From: Musa acuminata AAA Group
Taxonomy: Eukaryota > Streptophyta > Magnoliopsida > Zingiberales > Musaceae
Direction: 5' to 3'
Length of the DNA: 64,000 bases
Assembly: GCF_036884655.1 (NCBI RefSeq)
Contig: NC_088342.1
Span: 35,158,001 to 35,222,000, forward strand
The notes under the pieces were generated by a model. That model ran no database searches. It worked only from the letters and a program-made list of their open reading frames with translations, and was not told where the DNA came from. This document shows positions 21,105 to 32,760 of the stretch, piece after piece. Position 1 is the stretch's first letter; each line of letters starts with the position of its first letter. The position numbers and the translations under genes were made by a program.

Positions 21105-22759
21105 AATATAATTTTTTTCTCTTATGTAAATATATTTTTATTATTTAATTTTACTGTTTGATTCATTAAAAAATGAATCGATATAATTTCTCCTTTATAA
21201 ATAGAGGCCTAATCATAGAGATGCGACGAGAAGCTGACGGAATCGACGAGGATTAGATGGACGATCACAGGGCATGGAGATACACCACTGCACACATAGA
21301 TCTTGATGTGAGTTATTAGACCCATTAGCTCGAGTCTGATCACATTAGGTTATGGTCCATGATCATATGATATGATTGCTCATGTGATGTGTGATTGCCG
21401 ATACACCTACTAGATATATATGCATATATTTGCATGCGATATAGATATATATTAAATATATTATGTGTGTGATATATCATATTAGGAGATCGAATTAAAA
21501 TATTCTCTCTTATTGTTATAGGAAGAAATCGTGGGGCAATTAGATTGACCCATGTGGCCTTCCATCATTATTAGAAGAAATCGGTTCCCGACATAGGTTG
21601 AGTTGGTCAAGTCCCTTGAGACTCACCTATATTGCGATTCGAGATCTTGCCTACGACATAGAGATGTCACCGGTGACCTGAGAGCGTGGTATACTTGGTC
21701 GAGTCTCTTGAGGGCATATCATCGAATCAGACTCATTTTGTAACGATGGTGATAACTTAACTGAATATCATAGTAGGTCGAGTCTCTCAAGATCATGATG
21801 GTTCGGAGGTCGAATAGGATGAGAATCATAAGGAGTTATGATTGGCAAGATTGCCTACCTTTTGAGCTTAGCATGATTGGTCGAGTCCCTCGAGGTCACG
21901 TTGAGATGCCGATTGGATCCCGATCCCTATTAGAGATTCGTCGGGAGTCTCAGATTCACATACCAGAGGGAGTTATATGTTTCATGAGAAAATAGTAGGA
22001 GTAGATTAAGATGGAAGATCATATCTTAGTTGTTTATTTTTTGTAAAGTCTGTATGTTATTTATTTCTGCTACATGTTTATTTTTAAAAAATGTCGCTAT
22101 CAAATCCCTTACGTGACATACTTGATGTCAACCACTTCACTAGTCTAAATTACACAGATTGGCTTCACAACTTGATAATCATCCTCATGACAGAGAAAAT
22201 TATGTACGTCTTTGATATAGTGATATCTACGCCCAAGGAAGGGGCAAGAGAGGATGAGATTGCTCGCTACGTGAAGTACATTGATAACTCCACTCTTGCT
22301 CAGTGTTACATGTTGGGCTCCATAGCTTTTGAGTTATAGAGATAGCATGAAAAGATAGATGTCAGATCCATTCTCTTGCATGTCCGCAAACTATTTAAGG
22401 AATAAGAAATGACTTAGCGATATGAGATATCCAAGAGTCTCTTCTACGTTAGGATGACTTAGGGGACACCGGTTTAGAACCATGTCCTAAAAATGATTGA
22501 GTTGATAGAGAAACTCATAGGTCTAGGAATGGTTATAGAGGATAACCTGTGTATGGATCTTGTGCTTCAGTCCCTACCAGATTCTTTTTCTCAATTCATA
22601 ATAAATTTTAATATGAATAAGTTTAAAGTGTCTCTCCCTAAGCTCCTCAATATGTTGAAGAAGGTAAAGAGCACTATCAAGAAAGAGAAGTCAATTCTCT
22701 ATACTGGTGAGATCAGAAATAAAATGAAGGCAGAAAAGTCTTTTAAGAAGGGCAAAGGC
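21105..22759 (+). mobile_element. E copy 2: leader and gag remnant, tandem duplicate
   Basis: This repeats 1476-1599 joined to 19179-20593, with 21595-21902 carrying the stem-loop array. It lacks element A, so A entered copy 1 after the duplication. It ends at the same gag codon against G as copy 1. Confidence 0.85.
22091..22759 (+). pseudogene. gag: Angela-like copia gag pseudogene (E copy 2)
   Basis: The protein remnant matches copy 1 closely and has the same disabling stops after 'FEL', 'KE', 'EMT' and 'RMT', plus extra ones ('R*HEK', 'PV*NH'). The shared stops show that the duplicated copy was already dead. Confidence 0.9.
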
Positions 22760-22814
22760 TATTAGGACCGAAATTGACACTAAGAGGGAGGGTGAATTAG
22801 TGCTATCAGAAAAC

Positions 22815-23208
22815 TGTTAGAACCCTTGCAGATTCTAAACTTGGGGTTGATCTCTTTAGGGGATCGGCCTCCTTAGAACTCTATAGGGGTTCCTCCCTCC
22901 AAGTTGCTGCTCAAAGGCTGCAGAAAAGATTCATCTATTGCTTATGAAAAGAGGAGGAATACATGACTATTTATAGGGCTTCTAAACCCTAACTCCTAAT
23001 AGGACTCCTACTCAAGACTCCTACTTCTAACCAACTCCTAATAGGACTCCTACTCAAGACTCCTATTCCTTTACAACTCCTTATTCTTCTCTAAGAAACA
23101 ACCTCCTAACCCTAGCCGATCTCTTCACCTCTTTAATAGGGGTCGGCTTAGGTAGGTTTTACATGAATGTCCCTCTCAATTAGGATTCTCCAAGCTAGAG
23201 TCCTAACG
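22815..23208 (-). repeat. Element H 3' LTR
   Basis: It starts TGTTAGAACCC and ends TCCTAACG, with the final base of the usual CA changed. It contains a duplicated 'aactcctaataggactcctac' block and the TATA-like 'actatttatag' near 22970. Confidence 0.93.
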
Positions 23209-23557
23209 CCCTCTTCAAATCAGCATTGTCCTCGAGACTGATGATTCATGAATTCTGGGAATTTGATCTTCAAGTCGTCATAGTTCTCCTAAGTGGGTGA
23301 TATGTCTCCAAGCACCCATTTACAACTTTCGTCTGGCCGATGGTTTGTGGGTGATATGTCGTACTCCTTTTCAATTTAATACCCTGCATATGGAATAACT
23401 TTATCCAAAATCTGCTTATGAAGATGCAAGTAGAATTTGTCACAAGCATAATGCATCCCTTATAGTGTAATTCTTTTGAGTCCTAATTGTAATGAGCCAT
23501 AGAGCTTGGTGCTTCCTCCAATTTTTTTATGATCTTACTGGTCTTCGAATCTTCTTG

Positions 23558-24064
23558 CTATTCCATCTTAATATCCTCAAGGAAGTCACTAGTCAAAAGT
23601 GAAATGACCAAAAATTCAGCTTGCTTAGGTAGCTGTAAAAGTGCATCTGCAACAACATTATCTTTCCCCTTTTTGTAAGTTATTTCATAATCATATCCAA
23701 GAAGTTTTGTTACCCATTTTTGCTGCTCAGGGGATGATATCTTTCGCTCCAAAAAGTACTTGAGGCTTTTATGGTCGGTTTTAATTTGAAATCGTCGACA
23801 AATCAAGTAGGGTCTCCACCTCGTTGCTGCGCGCACAATGGCGAGCATCTCCTTATCATATGTTGACTTATTTTGATGGAAGGGAGATAATGCCTTGCTA
23901 GTGTATGCGAGTGGTCGACCATCTTGCATGAGAATGACTCCAATTCCGACTCTAGATGCGTCAGCCTCAATAATGAAGGGTCGGTTGAAATCTGGTAGTG
24001 TTAGCACCGGCGTTGTCATCATGGCTGCCTTAAGTTTGTCGAAGGCAGCGGAGGCTCTATCCAA
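23558..24064 (-). pseudogene. Ty3/gypsy RNase H remnant (element H)
   Basis: This 168-residue stretch shows the RNase H region that follows reverse transcriptase in gypsy elements. It includes 'TPVLTLPDFNRPFIIEADAS', 'SKALSPFHQNKSTYDKEMLA', 'KTDHKSLKYFL' and 'NVVADALLQLP'. Upstream, broken frames carry 'KVKHLGHIISEEG' and '[18 protein letters not shown]' (about 24090-24290). Integrase should follow but only about 350 bp remain before the LTR. Confidence 0.9.
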
Positions 24065-24382
24065 CTATTGGAAGACATCTTTTTCCAGTAAGGAAGTAAG
24101 TGGTGCACTGATCTTTCCAAAGTTTTTCACGAACTTGCGGTAGTAGCCTGTTAAACCCAGAAAGCCATGTAGCAATTTTATGTTTCTCGGGGTCGGCTAG
24201 TTTTGCATTGCTCCAATTTTGAAGGGGTCCACTGCCACACCTTCCTCTGATATGATATGCCCAAGATGTTTCACCTTATGTTGAAGAAAGCAAAAATTCG
24301 TAGTGGTTGTTGTGTGTTCAAAAGGTGGTTTTCAGTATGTCTTCTTCGCACACTCATTTTTTATGATACTCGGATCAAAGGT

Positions 24383-24580
24383 TCAGCTTTGTGAATATTT
24401 GTGCTCCCTTTCATCTAGCAATTCATCTGCTATTGGAATAAGGTATTTGTCCTTGATGGTTATGCCATTGAGAGCTCGATAATTAACGTATATTCGCCAT
24501 GTTCCGTCCTTCTTGCGTACAAGTAGCACCGGTGAAGAGTAGATGTTGCAACTTGGCCGAATAACTCCTGTTTCGAGCAT
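24383..24580 (-). pseudogene. Reverse transcriptase N-terminal fragment (element H)
   Basis: It shows '[20 protein letters not shown]', '[18 protein letters not shown]' and '[14 protein letters not shown]', the start of a gypsy reverse transcriptase. The next segments expected, up to the catalytic aspartates, are absent. The sequence jumps to the region just before RNase H. Confidence 0.88.
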
Positions 24581-25039
24581 CTCTTTTACAATCCTTTCTA
24601 TTTCATCCTTCTGGAGATGTAGATATTGATATGGTCAAGTATTTGCTGGAGGTTTGCCTGAAAGAATCGTTATATAATGATCATGCCGACGGGTAAGAGA
24701 TAGGTTGTGCGGTTCGTTAAATATATCTGAAAATTCAGCAAGCAAAGGAAGTAGGTTTAGATCTTCAAATTATATTGGCCCTCCCTTAGTTTGCTACTCA
24801 AGTTGTACCAAAAAGCCGCTGTATGCTTTATACAAAACCTTCTCCATTTGTTGTGTGCAAATCATCGTTACGCCGCCCCCATGTTTCCCGTTCAGTATCA
24901 CATGTTTCTCTTTACTGTAAAATTTCATAATTAGTTGCATAAAATTCCAAGAAATATCACATAATGTCGTCAACCATTTAATTCTGAGCATGGCCTCATG
25001 ATCATCAAGAGGGAGAAGGAAGAAATATGCAATTATCTC

Positions 25040-25255
25040 TCAGTAAGGCATCATGATCAGCAATAGTTTCACTTGCGGGCGCCTACGATCATAGTTCAAA
25101 ATCCATCCGTCGGTGACCTTAACGTCAAACCTGCTGCATTTCTTGATAGGTAAGGCCATCCGGATAGCAACCTTACTATTTAGGAAGTTATTAGTACTGC
25201 CCGTGTCGATGAGAACAATGATTGGTTGTTGTTTAAGAAGGCCTCCAACTTTCAT
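25040..25255 (-). pseudogene. Aspartic protease remnant (element H)
   Basis: 'PIIVLIDTGSTNNFLN' carries the retroviral-type active site DTGS. The frame is flanked by stops and not joined to its neighbours. Confidence 0.82.
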
Positions 25256-25306
25256 CGTTTGCAGATTTGAGTAGTCGACTAGTGCATGTACCGTAACTTT
25301 GGTCGG

Positions 25307-25594
25307 TTATGACTCTTTTTCTACATCTTCTTCTTCATGTTCAAGGAACTCTTCTGGATGTTCAATGACCTCTTCTTCTACTGGTTCAATCATAAGAAGT
25401 CTCCCTTTACTACAACGATGCTCACGGCTCCACGGCTCGTCGCAATGCCAACATAACCCCTTCGCATATCGCTCCCAAAGCTCTTCACTTGTTAACCTCT
25501 TTGGTGTAGGGACTCGGTTGACAGTAGGGGGGGCTGAGGGCTTCAGTATTGCTGGTTGAGGAGTGACCCTAGTCCTCCGAGCTTCATGGTTCAA
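25307..25594 (-). pseudogene. Nucleocapsid finger segment of gag-pol (element H)
   Basis: 'LCWHCDEPWSREHRC' is the CX2C...HXC finger typical of gypsy elements, followed by an acidic stretch with 'EPVEEEVIEHPEEFLEH'. Confidence 0.8.
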
Positions 25595-25609
25595 TTGCTC
25601 CTCTTGATG

Positions 25610-26258
25610 TCATGCGAAAGAGATGGTTGCCATAAGCGTGTACGGTTGTCGCGCTTTAACTTCTTCTCGGATCTCCGGCTTTAAGCCCTCAATGAAGGTC
25701 CTCAATAGCTGTTTTTGAGACCAATCATGAGTTTGATTAGATAACCTTTCAAACCTGGTTTGGTACTCCTGAATGGTGGAGGTTTGTCGGATCTTGTCCG
25801 TCAATATTCTCGTAATCGGTTGGTCTGAAATGGATCAGCAATCCTTCTTTGAATTGTTGCCATGAAAGGACTCCATAAGTGTGTTCAAACCATTTAAACC
25901 ACTGTATGGCATCCTCTTCAAAATGTATAGCTGCAATTTTCACCATAGATGCATCCGCGGTTTTGTGGTACCGAAAATATCGCTCCGCACGCGAAATCCA
26001 ACCAATCGGGTCTCCTTCTTCCCATCTAGGGAAGTTCAATCTCATGCATGGATAGTTGGGGTCAGTCATAGAGCCTCCCCTCCTTTGGAAGTCATCTTTT
26101 CGGGCTTGGTGAGATTGGGCAAAGCTCTCTCCTTGATATGATTTCTTCGGGCTTAGTGGTCGGCCCAATCTGAGTTCGGTAAAGAGCGTCAGAATCTTAT
26201 CCTCCATTCGCACCTCCAAGGCTTCGAATTTAGCATTGATTGCCTCCTTAGATGCCAT
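25610..26258 (-). pseudogene. gag: Ty3/gypsy gag remnant (element H)
   Basis: The likely start is MASKEAINAKFEALEVRM at 26258. The Gag core 'LNFPRWEEGDPIGWISRAER' and 'EEDAIQWFKWFEHTYG' follows in the first frame. A second frame from about 25804 continues with 'TIQEYQTRFERLSNQ'. The shift lies around 25750-25804. The longer frame reaching 26585 runs into the untranslated leader and is not protein. Confidence 0.85.
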
Positions 26259-26890
26259 AGTATATGCCCCCAAATCTATGATGTTAAGATCTCTCTTTTG
26301 TTGTTGGGTTAAAGGCATGTATAGGTTGAGAGAAGTGATGGTTGAAAGGGTTGGTGGATTGGTGGATGTAGGCTGTGGTTTAGGCTTGTTTTGTGGCTGT
26401 TTTGGGTGCAGTTTGAGGGTTTGATTTGGTAGAGTTTTAGGGCTATGGATGAAAGTTTTGGATCTGTGGTAGATGGCAGCAAAGGTTTGATAGAAATCAA
26501 TGGAAGTTGCAGCAAGTATGTGCTGTCTTGTAAGAGCAAAATTATCGTCGAAGAAACAGTAGTTTCTCGACAAAATTTCTACCAAAAACGTAAGAAATTT
26601 GAGGAGAGAATTGACAGTAATATCTCAGTTTATATGACAGCAAGGATGTCCAATTTAATCAAGAAAATTTTGGCAGTAATAGTAAGAAAATTGGTGCAAT
26701 TTGTGATAGCAAAATTCTCGTCGAAAAATTTCAGCGGTCTACGATGAAAATTTGTAGCAACACAAAATCATTTTTAGAGATGAATTCCTTAATAGATCAA
26801 TCTTAGATGGAAGCCAAGATGATCTATGAAGTGTATAAGAAATTTTATTCAGAAAAGATTACAAATAGATGGGTGAAGGCAATAATACGT

Positions 26891-27281
26891 GGCTGAAATT
26901 TTCTACAGCACAGATTTTCAAGTGTAGCAGATTGGACGTAAAAGATCAGTGGTTTATATTGAGAATTTTTTGACAAAACCAAAATGAAATCTACTGTTAG
27001 GAAGTTTCAAAGCTATCAAAAAAAAATTGTAGAGATTTGGACAGAAAAAACGTAGTATCAAGATCAAACAAACAGTTCTATACGGCTGAAATTTTATAGT
27101 GCAGATTTTCAAGTATAGCAGATTAGACGTAAAAGATCAATAGTTTATATTGAGAATTTTTTTGACAAAACTAAAGGACATCTGCTGTTAGGAAGTGTCA
27201 AAGATGTCATAAAAATTTCGTAGAGATTTGGATAGAAAAAAAAATAGTAGCAAGATCAAACAAACGGTGCTATATGGTTGG
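26891..27281. repeat. 191-bp tandem repeat in the element H leader
   Basis: Two copies start 'ggctgaaattttctacagca' (26891) and 'ggctgaaattttatag' (27082), with a partial third beginning near 27273. They lie in the untranslated leader of H. Confidence 0.8.
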
Positions 27282-27546
27282 AATTCTGCAATGTATCTTT
27301 CGTCGTAGAGATGAAAACTTTGTAACGAAAAGTTTATGCAGCAATATAGGAATAATTTTTTTGGGATTTTCAAATAAGAAAACCAGAATCTATTGTAATT
27401 CACGGGGAGATCAAAAGATGATTCGTGGTGGTGGAGATGACGGCGAAATTTGGCGACGATCTTTTAAGCAATTGTGGGAATTGCTTTGGATGGTTGTGGA
27501 GGGTTGATGGATGGCTGTGGAAGGGCAGTGAGATACCAAGAACGCT

Positions 27547-27558
27547 GCTCTGATACCA
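27547..27558 (-). other. Primer binding site of element H
   Basis: The minus strand reads TGGTATCAGAGC two bases inside the 5' LTR, a perfect initiator tRNA-Met primer site. Confidence 0.9.
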
Positions 27559-27560
27559 GG

Positions 27561-27954
27561 TGTTAGAACCCTTGCAGATTCTAAACTTGGGGTTGATCTC
27601 TTTAGGGGATCGGCCTCCTTGGAACTCTATAGGGGTTCCTCCCTCCAAGTTGCTACTCAAAGGCTACAGAAATGATTCATCTATTGCTTATGAAAAGAGG
27701 AGGAATACATGACTATTTATAGGGCTTCTAAACCCTAACTCCTAATAGGACTCCTACTCGAGACTCCTACTTCTAACCAACTCCTAATAGGACTCATACT
27801 CAAGACTCCTATTCCTTTACAACTCCTTATTCTTCTCTAAGAAACAACCTCCTAACCCTAGCCAACCTCTTCACCTCTTTAATAGGGGTCGGCTTAGGTA
27901 GGTTTTACATGAATGTCCCTCTCAATTAGGACTCTCCAAGCTAGAGTCCTAACA
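27561..27954 (-). repeat. Element H 5' LTR
   Basis: It has the same length as the 3' LTR (394 bp), starts TGTTAGAACCC and ends TCCTAACA. Only about ten differences from the 3' LTR were seen by eye, so H is not very old despite its deletions. Confidence 0.93.
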
Positions 27955-27959
27955 AAAAC

Positions 27960-29191
27960 CTTGACGATTTAGAAAAATCATTTCGATAAAACTCATATCG
28001 GAAATAATATCGAAAGTATGCTTCACTTGAAGTAAGTGTAATAAGCAATTAAAATAGAAAACAATAGTAATGAAGAGTAGAAAGAGAGTGCACACCAAAT
28101 TTATATTGGTTCAATCGTTGTGACCTATGTCCACTATCGATTCCTCCTTCATTGAGGCTATCGACTTCTACTATCGATCTTCTTTCAATGGGTGAAGATC
28201 AACTACCCTCTTACAACCCTTTTCTCCTTTTTGCATGTTTAGAAGATAACCTTTACAAGTCACTCACCCCTCTCTTAAACTAAAATCAACACTTAGAGCT
28301 AGAGGAGGGGAATTCTCATAAGATTACAATAGTGTTTTCCCCAATTTTTGTTCTCAGTTCATATGTTAATCAAGCAAAGATTAGTGGGGGTAATTATAAG
28401 CCTTAAATAGATTCAAATTTGGAGCCAAAACGGTCTCATCTAGGGTTTTCAAGGTATTGGCGGTACCACTGCTAGTATTGGACGGTACGACTACCTATCA
28501 ATCTGACACTAACACCGACACTTGACGATACCACCACCTAGTTTGGGTGGTATGACCGCTTGACAAAGCCTCGGAGACCAGGCTCTGGTGGTACCATAGC
28601 TTGATAGGGTGGTACCACTACTTGGCAGCATTAACTACCGGCGGTACCATCGCTCAGTCTGGACGGTACCACCCCCTAGACACCCTAGGAGGTCGAGCCT
28701 CAAGCAATTCCACCACCAGCCCTAGCGGTACTACCACCTGACGTGGCACTAGGTCATTGAATGGGCCATCCATCTAGCCCAAATTAGCCCTGGTTCAGGC
28801 CCAATTGGCCCCTAATAGAGTTAGTAGGATTTCTCTAAAAACTAACTAAAATTGAAACCCTAACTGTGATAATTAAGGCTAAATAATTACAATGCAAGCA
28901 ATCCTAGTTATCTGGCATGTCAATTATTTATCCAAACTCCCGGCAAAACTTCCAGCATACTCCTGGTGATCTTTCGGCGAACTCCCGATGAGCTTTTGAC
29001 ACATCATTTGAACCTTCAGCATATCCCCAGATTCTTTTGGTCCGATGCTTGATCTTTGACTCCGACCAAACATTCGATTTTTCTTTAAATGTTTTATCTT
29101 TTCATGATCGTAGTTAGTCAGGCATCACTTTTCTTAACACAGATTAGATCATCATCAACTGATGCCATCATCAAAATATGAGATTCAACAA
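27960..29191 (-). repeat. Element G 3' LTR, main part
   Basis: It resumes the LTR interrupted by H. It includes the conserved block 'ctcctttttgcatgtttaga' with a GC-rich array at 28440-28750 and ends GAGATTCAACA. Confidence 0.8.
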
Positions 29192-30664
29192 TCTCTCCCT
29201 TTTTGATGATAATAACCAATTGATGACGGAGTTAACCTTAATTTCCCCTATCTATATGTCATATTGAGATAAGACAAACTTGTATTCAAAATAAATCACA
29301 ACCTTTGAATTTAAGTGAAACAATTTTGATCATAGTGATCAAATGCAATATATCATATCAAAATTTTATATATTATGCATCATTATAGTTTCAAATTATC
29401 AAAATGTAATATGCACAATTTCAAAATATTATAATTTATTATCACTTCATGTATGATACTAAAAATAAATCAATATCACTTTGTATATAACATACATGAT
29501 ACTAAAGTATTTATTATTTCATGCATGATACTAAAATTAACATCATTTTGGGCATAACATATATGATACTAAAATATTAAAATTTTAACCATTTATCACT
29601 TCAAATTAACATTATTTTGGGCATGATACCATTCATCATTTCATGACACTAAACATTCATCATTTCTCCCACTTTATCATCAACAAAAATAAGAAATATT
29701 CAACAAATATTTGGACCATGTACGTAAGTTTTACATTAGTTTAGAACATGAAAGTTAGCAAATGAAGTTGAGCAAAATAGCAACTTTTGAGATGTGTAAG
29801 ATAACAACTTTTGCTTCTTCTTGAAACGTGCAAGCTAGCAAACTTTGCTTCTCTTTTGAGATGAGTAAGCTAGTAAGTTTTTTATTCTTCTTGAATTATG
29901 CAAGCTAGCAAACATTTCTCCCACTTTGTCATTAAAAAAAAGAACGAAAGAATACAATGGTACAATTCTTTTTTTTACATCAATGCTCTAAGCATCACAT
30001 AAGGTATATAACCATAAATATAAAGGAATTGTACATAATGAAAATCATGTCATGAAAGATATAATGTCAAAGATTATGTGAATATCAAAAGACATGATTC
30101 ATTTTGATAAATCTCCTCTTAAATAATAAAAAAATATCTTAGGAGATCAAATAATAAGAGATCTTCAAAAGAAATTTAAAGTCATGAATTTCGAGAAGTT
30201 AAGAGAAAAATCATGATTCATTTGAATAAATATTCTCTTTAATAAAATGAAAGAATCATACGAGAATAAAAAGTAAGAGATCTTGATTCATATAAAGAAA
30301 ATCTCAAGTCATAATTCCAAGAATTCAAAATCATAATTTAGATAAAACTTCTCTTTAGTAAATAGAAAAAAGAAACATAGGAGATCAAATGGTAAAATAT
30401 CTTGATTCATGTATAAGAAATCTTCAATTATCAAGATCTTGATTTGGATAAAAATTATTTAAATTTACATCATCAAATCATCAAAATTATTTTCATAGTT
30501 CAAGAGATTAAAAATAATGATACAAATAGATTTATCAATCTCTTTTTGAAAACTCAATAAGATAGAGATTGAGAAAATTTTTTTAAAAAATGTATTTTAC
30601 CTTTTTGTTTCAATTTATGTGGTTGATTTCGTATAAGCATACCCACACAAATTATATGTGTAAT

Positions 30665-30891
30665 AGGAATCAAGAGTGGACGTAGGTCGAGATGACCAAA
30701 CCACTATAAATTGATTTATATTTCTTTTATACTTTTTATTCCTATTACACACTAATTTACTTGCTCACTAATCTTATGCACATTTTAAGTTAAACACATT
30801 TCGATATGGGTTTCATCGAATGAAAGTTTTCAAATTATAATTTTTTGAAAGCATTAATTTACCCCCTCTTAGTGCCTTTACGATCGTAACA
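30665..30891 (+). repeat. Element X 5' LTR fragment
   Basis: Only the last part of the LTR is present, including 'accccctcttagtgcc', the counterpart of the C-run ending of element B. A decayed primer site TAGTATCAGAGT follows at 30894-30905. Confidence 0.72.
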
Positions 30892-30956
30892 GTTAGTATC
30901 AGAGTCTGGGTCTCTCATTTGATTTAGCACTAAAGAGAGATTAAATAGTTTTTTCT

Positions 30957-32190
30957 GATAATCAAGAGGGTCACTTTATCACTCGTCCTTCTATGCTCAA
31001 TGGGACGGGCTATACGTATTGAAAAACATGAACGAAAATTTTCTTATTTTCTATGGATTTTAATTTATAGAATGTCATTGAATTTGGTTTTAAAAAAAAT
31101 CCTCTAATCTAATGAATGATTGGAGTGATTTTGAAAAGAAAATTTTTTCGTTAAATGCTAAAGTTATGAATGCTTTGTTTTGTGCTTTGGACCAAAATGA
31201 GTTTAATCTTATTTCAACTTGTGAAATTGCATACGATATTTGGCAAACATTTGAAGTTACTCATGAAGGTATAAGTAGAGTAAAAGAATCTAAGATTAAT
31301 CTTTTAGTACATAGTTTTGAATTATTTTGAATGAAGCTAAGTGAAACCATTGGTGACATGTATACCCAATTTATGGATGTTACCAATGGTTTAAAGGCTC
31401 TTGGTAAATGTTTTACTAATCTTGAACTTGTTAACAAAATTCTAAGATCCCTTCCAAAAAGTTAGGATCCAAAGGTAACTACTATTCAAGAAGCAAAGTA
31501 CTTGAATAAATTTTCTTTGTAAGAACTCATAGAATCATTAATGGCCTATGAAACAACTTGCAAAGCATACGATGAATATGAGAACAACCATTCAAAGAAC
31601 AGAAAGAATATTGCACTTAGAACAAAAGAAGATCACTCGAGCAAAGGCTCAAGTGATGATGGTGACTTTGAACTCTTCACAAGAAAATTTAAAAAGTTCA
31701 TAAAACAAGAATCAAAGAATAAAAATGAACTTAAAAAAGACACAATAACTTGCTATAAATGCAAAAGGCTAAGGCACTTCGAAAACGAGTGTCCATAATT
31801 GTGGAAGAAGCTGCTAGCACAAAAGAAGAAGAAAACACTTAAGTTGACTTAGGACGAATCAAGTGCATCAGAAGACGAAGAGCAAACCAATGAAGATGAG
31901 GTGGCGAACTACACTTTGATGGCTCTCAATAATGAGGTATGCGACTCACTTAAAATCTCTTTACTTTACAATAAATTATTTGATGCATTTCATGACTTAT
32001 ATAATGAATTTAAATTAGTTTGTAAGAAATATAAATTACTAAAAAGGGATCATATTTCTCTCTCTAGTAAATTTGATAAATTGAAAAATGAATATGACCA
32101 TTACATTGCATGTTAACTCCTTGCACTAAATATGAAGAGTTAGATTCATACAAAAGAGAAAATTTGTTGTTATAATAAATATTATAAAAA
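30957..32190 (+). pseudogene. gag: Sirevirus gag pseudogene with zinc knuckle (element X)
   Basis: It follows the A/B Gag from 'RPSMLNGTGYTY' through 'LNAKVMNALFCALDQNEF' and 'THEGISRVKESKI' to 'ESLMAYET', with several in-frame stops. It then retains what A and B lost: a CX2CX4HX4C zinc knuckle, 'CYKCKRLRHFENEC' (about 31750-31792). A C-terminal part after 'VANYTLMALNNEV' also survives, ending in a lysine-rich, probably coiled segment (about 31901-32116). It therefore shows the fuller ancestral layout. Confidence 0.85.
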
Positions 32191-32477
32191 TTTAAAATGG
32201 GTAGCAAATCATTAAACATGATTCTTGTTAATAAAGATTATGTATGTAGAAAGGAAGGAATCAGCTTTGTGAGTAAATATTTATGCTTATAAATATTTAT
32301 TTAAAAAGTATAGCTCTCATAATAGTTTAGAACCCTAAAGAAATCATAAATGACTTAATGCCAAAAGTCAAGATAGGTAGATCTAACTATGAGAGACCTA
32401 AAGTTAAATGAGTACCTAAAGCAAACCCAACTTTCTTGTAGATATATCTACAATCGAAAGCTAGGAGCAAAAATGAT

Positions 32478-32760
32478 ATCTTGATAATGGATACTCAAGG
32501 CATATGATCGAAGATCCAATATACTTCACAAAGCTCGCTAGTCGAAATATCAATAATAAAGGAAAGATTATTTGAATTAAAATGATTAGTAACAAATATT
32601 TTGATTGAAGATATTTAATTATTAATCTTAATGATTATCATAACGAAACTTATTTTTTGATTTTAAACGATGATGCATGGATTTGACATAGAAGACTAGG
32701 GTATGCTAGTATAAAATCAATTATATAAATTAAGCTAAAAGAAAATTATATTTTTGTTAA
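32478..32760 (+). pseudogene. Protease and integrase-start remnant (element X)
   Basis: A frame reading 'ILDNGYSRHMIEDP' at about 32481-32525 corresponds to the Sirevirus protease motif around DSGCSRHM, with the active-site Ser and the Cys changed. Further on, 'RLGYASIKSII' (about 32690-32730) matches the GAG-pre-integrase motif RLGHAS. After that the coding match stops and the non-coding tail begins. Confidence 0.65.

Larger units (their letters stand above)
22815..27954 (-). mobile_element. Element H: degenerate Ty3/gypsy (Reina-like) retrotransposon
   Basis: Both 394-bp LTRs are present (22815-23208 and 27561-27954), flanked by a perfect AAAAC duplication (22810-22814 and 27955-27959). 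Gag, a nucleocapsid finger, protease, part of reverse transcriptase and RNase H lie on the minus strand in broken frames. The catalytic core of reverse transcriptase and all of integrase are missing. H is inserted in the G LTR of the second duplicated unit only. The Reina-like label rests on Gag and RNase H wording and is tentative. Confidence 0.92.
22760..30600 (-). mobile_element. Element G: degenerate Sirevirus-like element, split by H
   Basis: The minus-strand 3' LTR is 22760-22814 plus 27960-29191 (about 1.29 kb) and ends GAGATTCAACA. Next to it lies a decayed polypurine tract (29192-29210, 'atctctccctttttgatga'). The non-coding tail then runs to about 30600, with 'ctagcaaactttgcttctc' words like those in A. 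A GC-rich array of 'ggtaccaccgc' words lies at 28440-28750. No gag or 5' LTR of G is seen. The element ends against X. Confidence 0.7.

Noticed and set aside
25749..26585. 278-codon frame as a single H Gag starting at 26585
   Set aside because: The first 109 codons lie in the untranslated leader and are low-complexity. Gag similarity begins after 26258.
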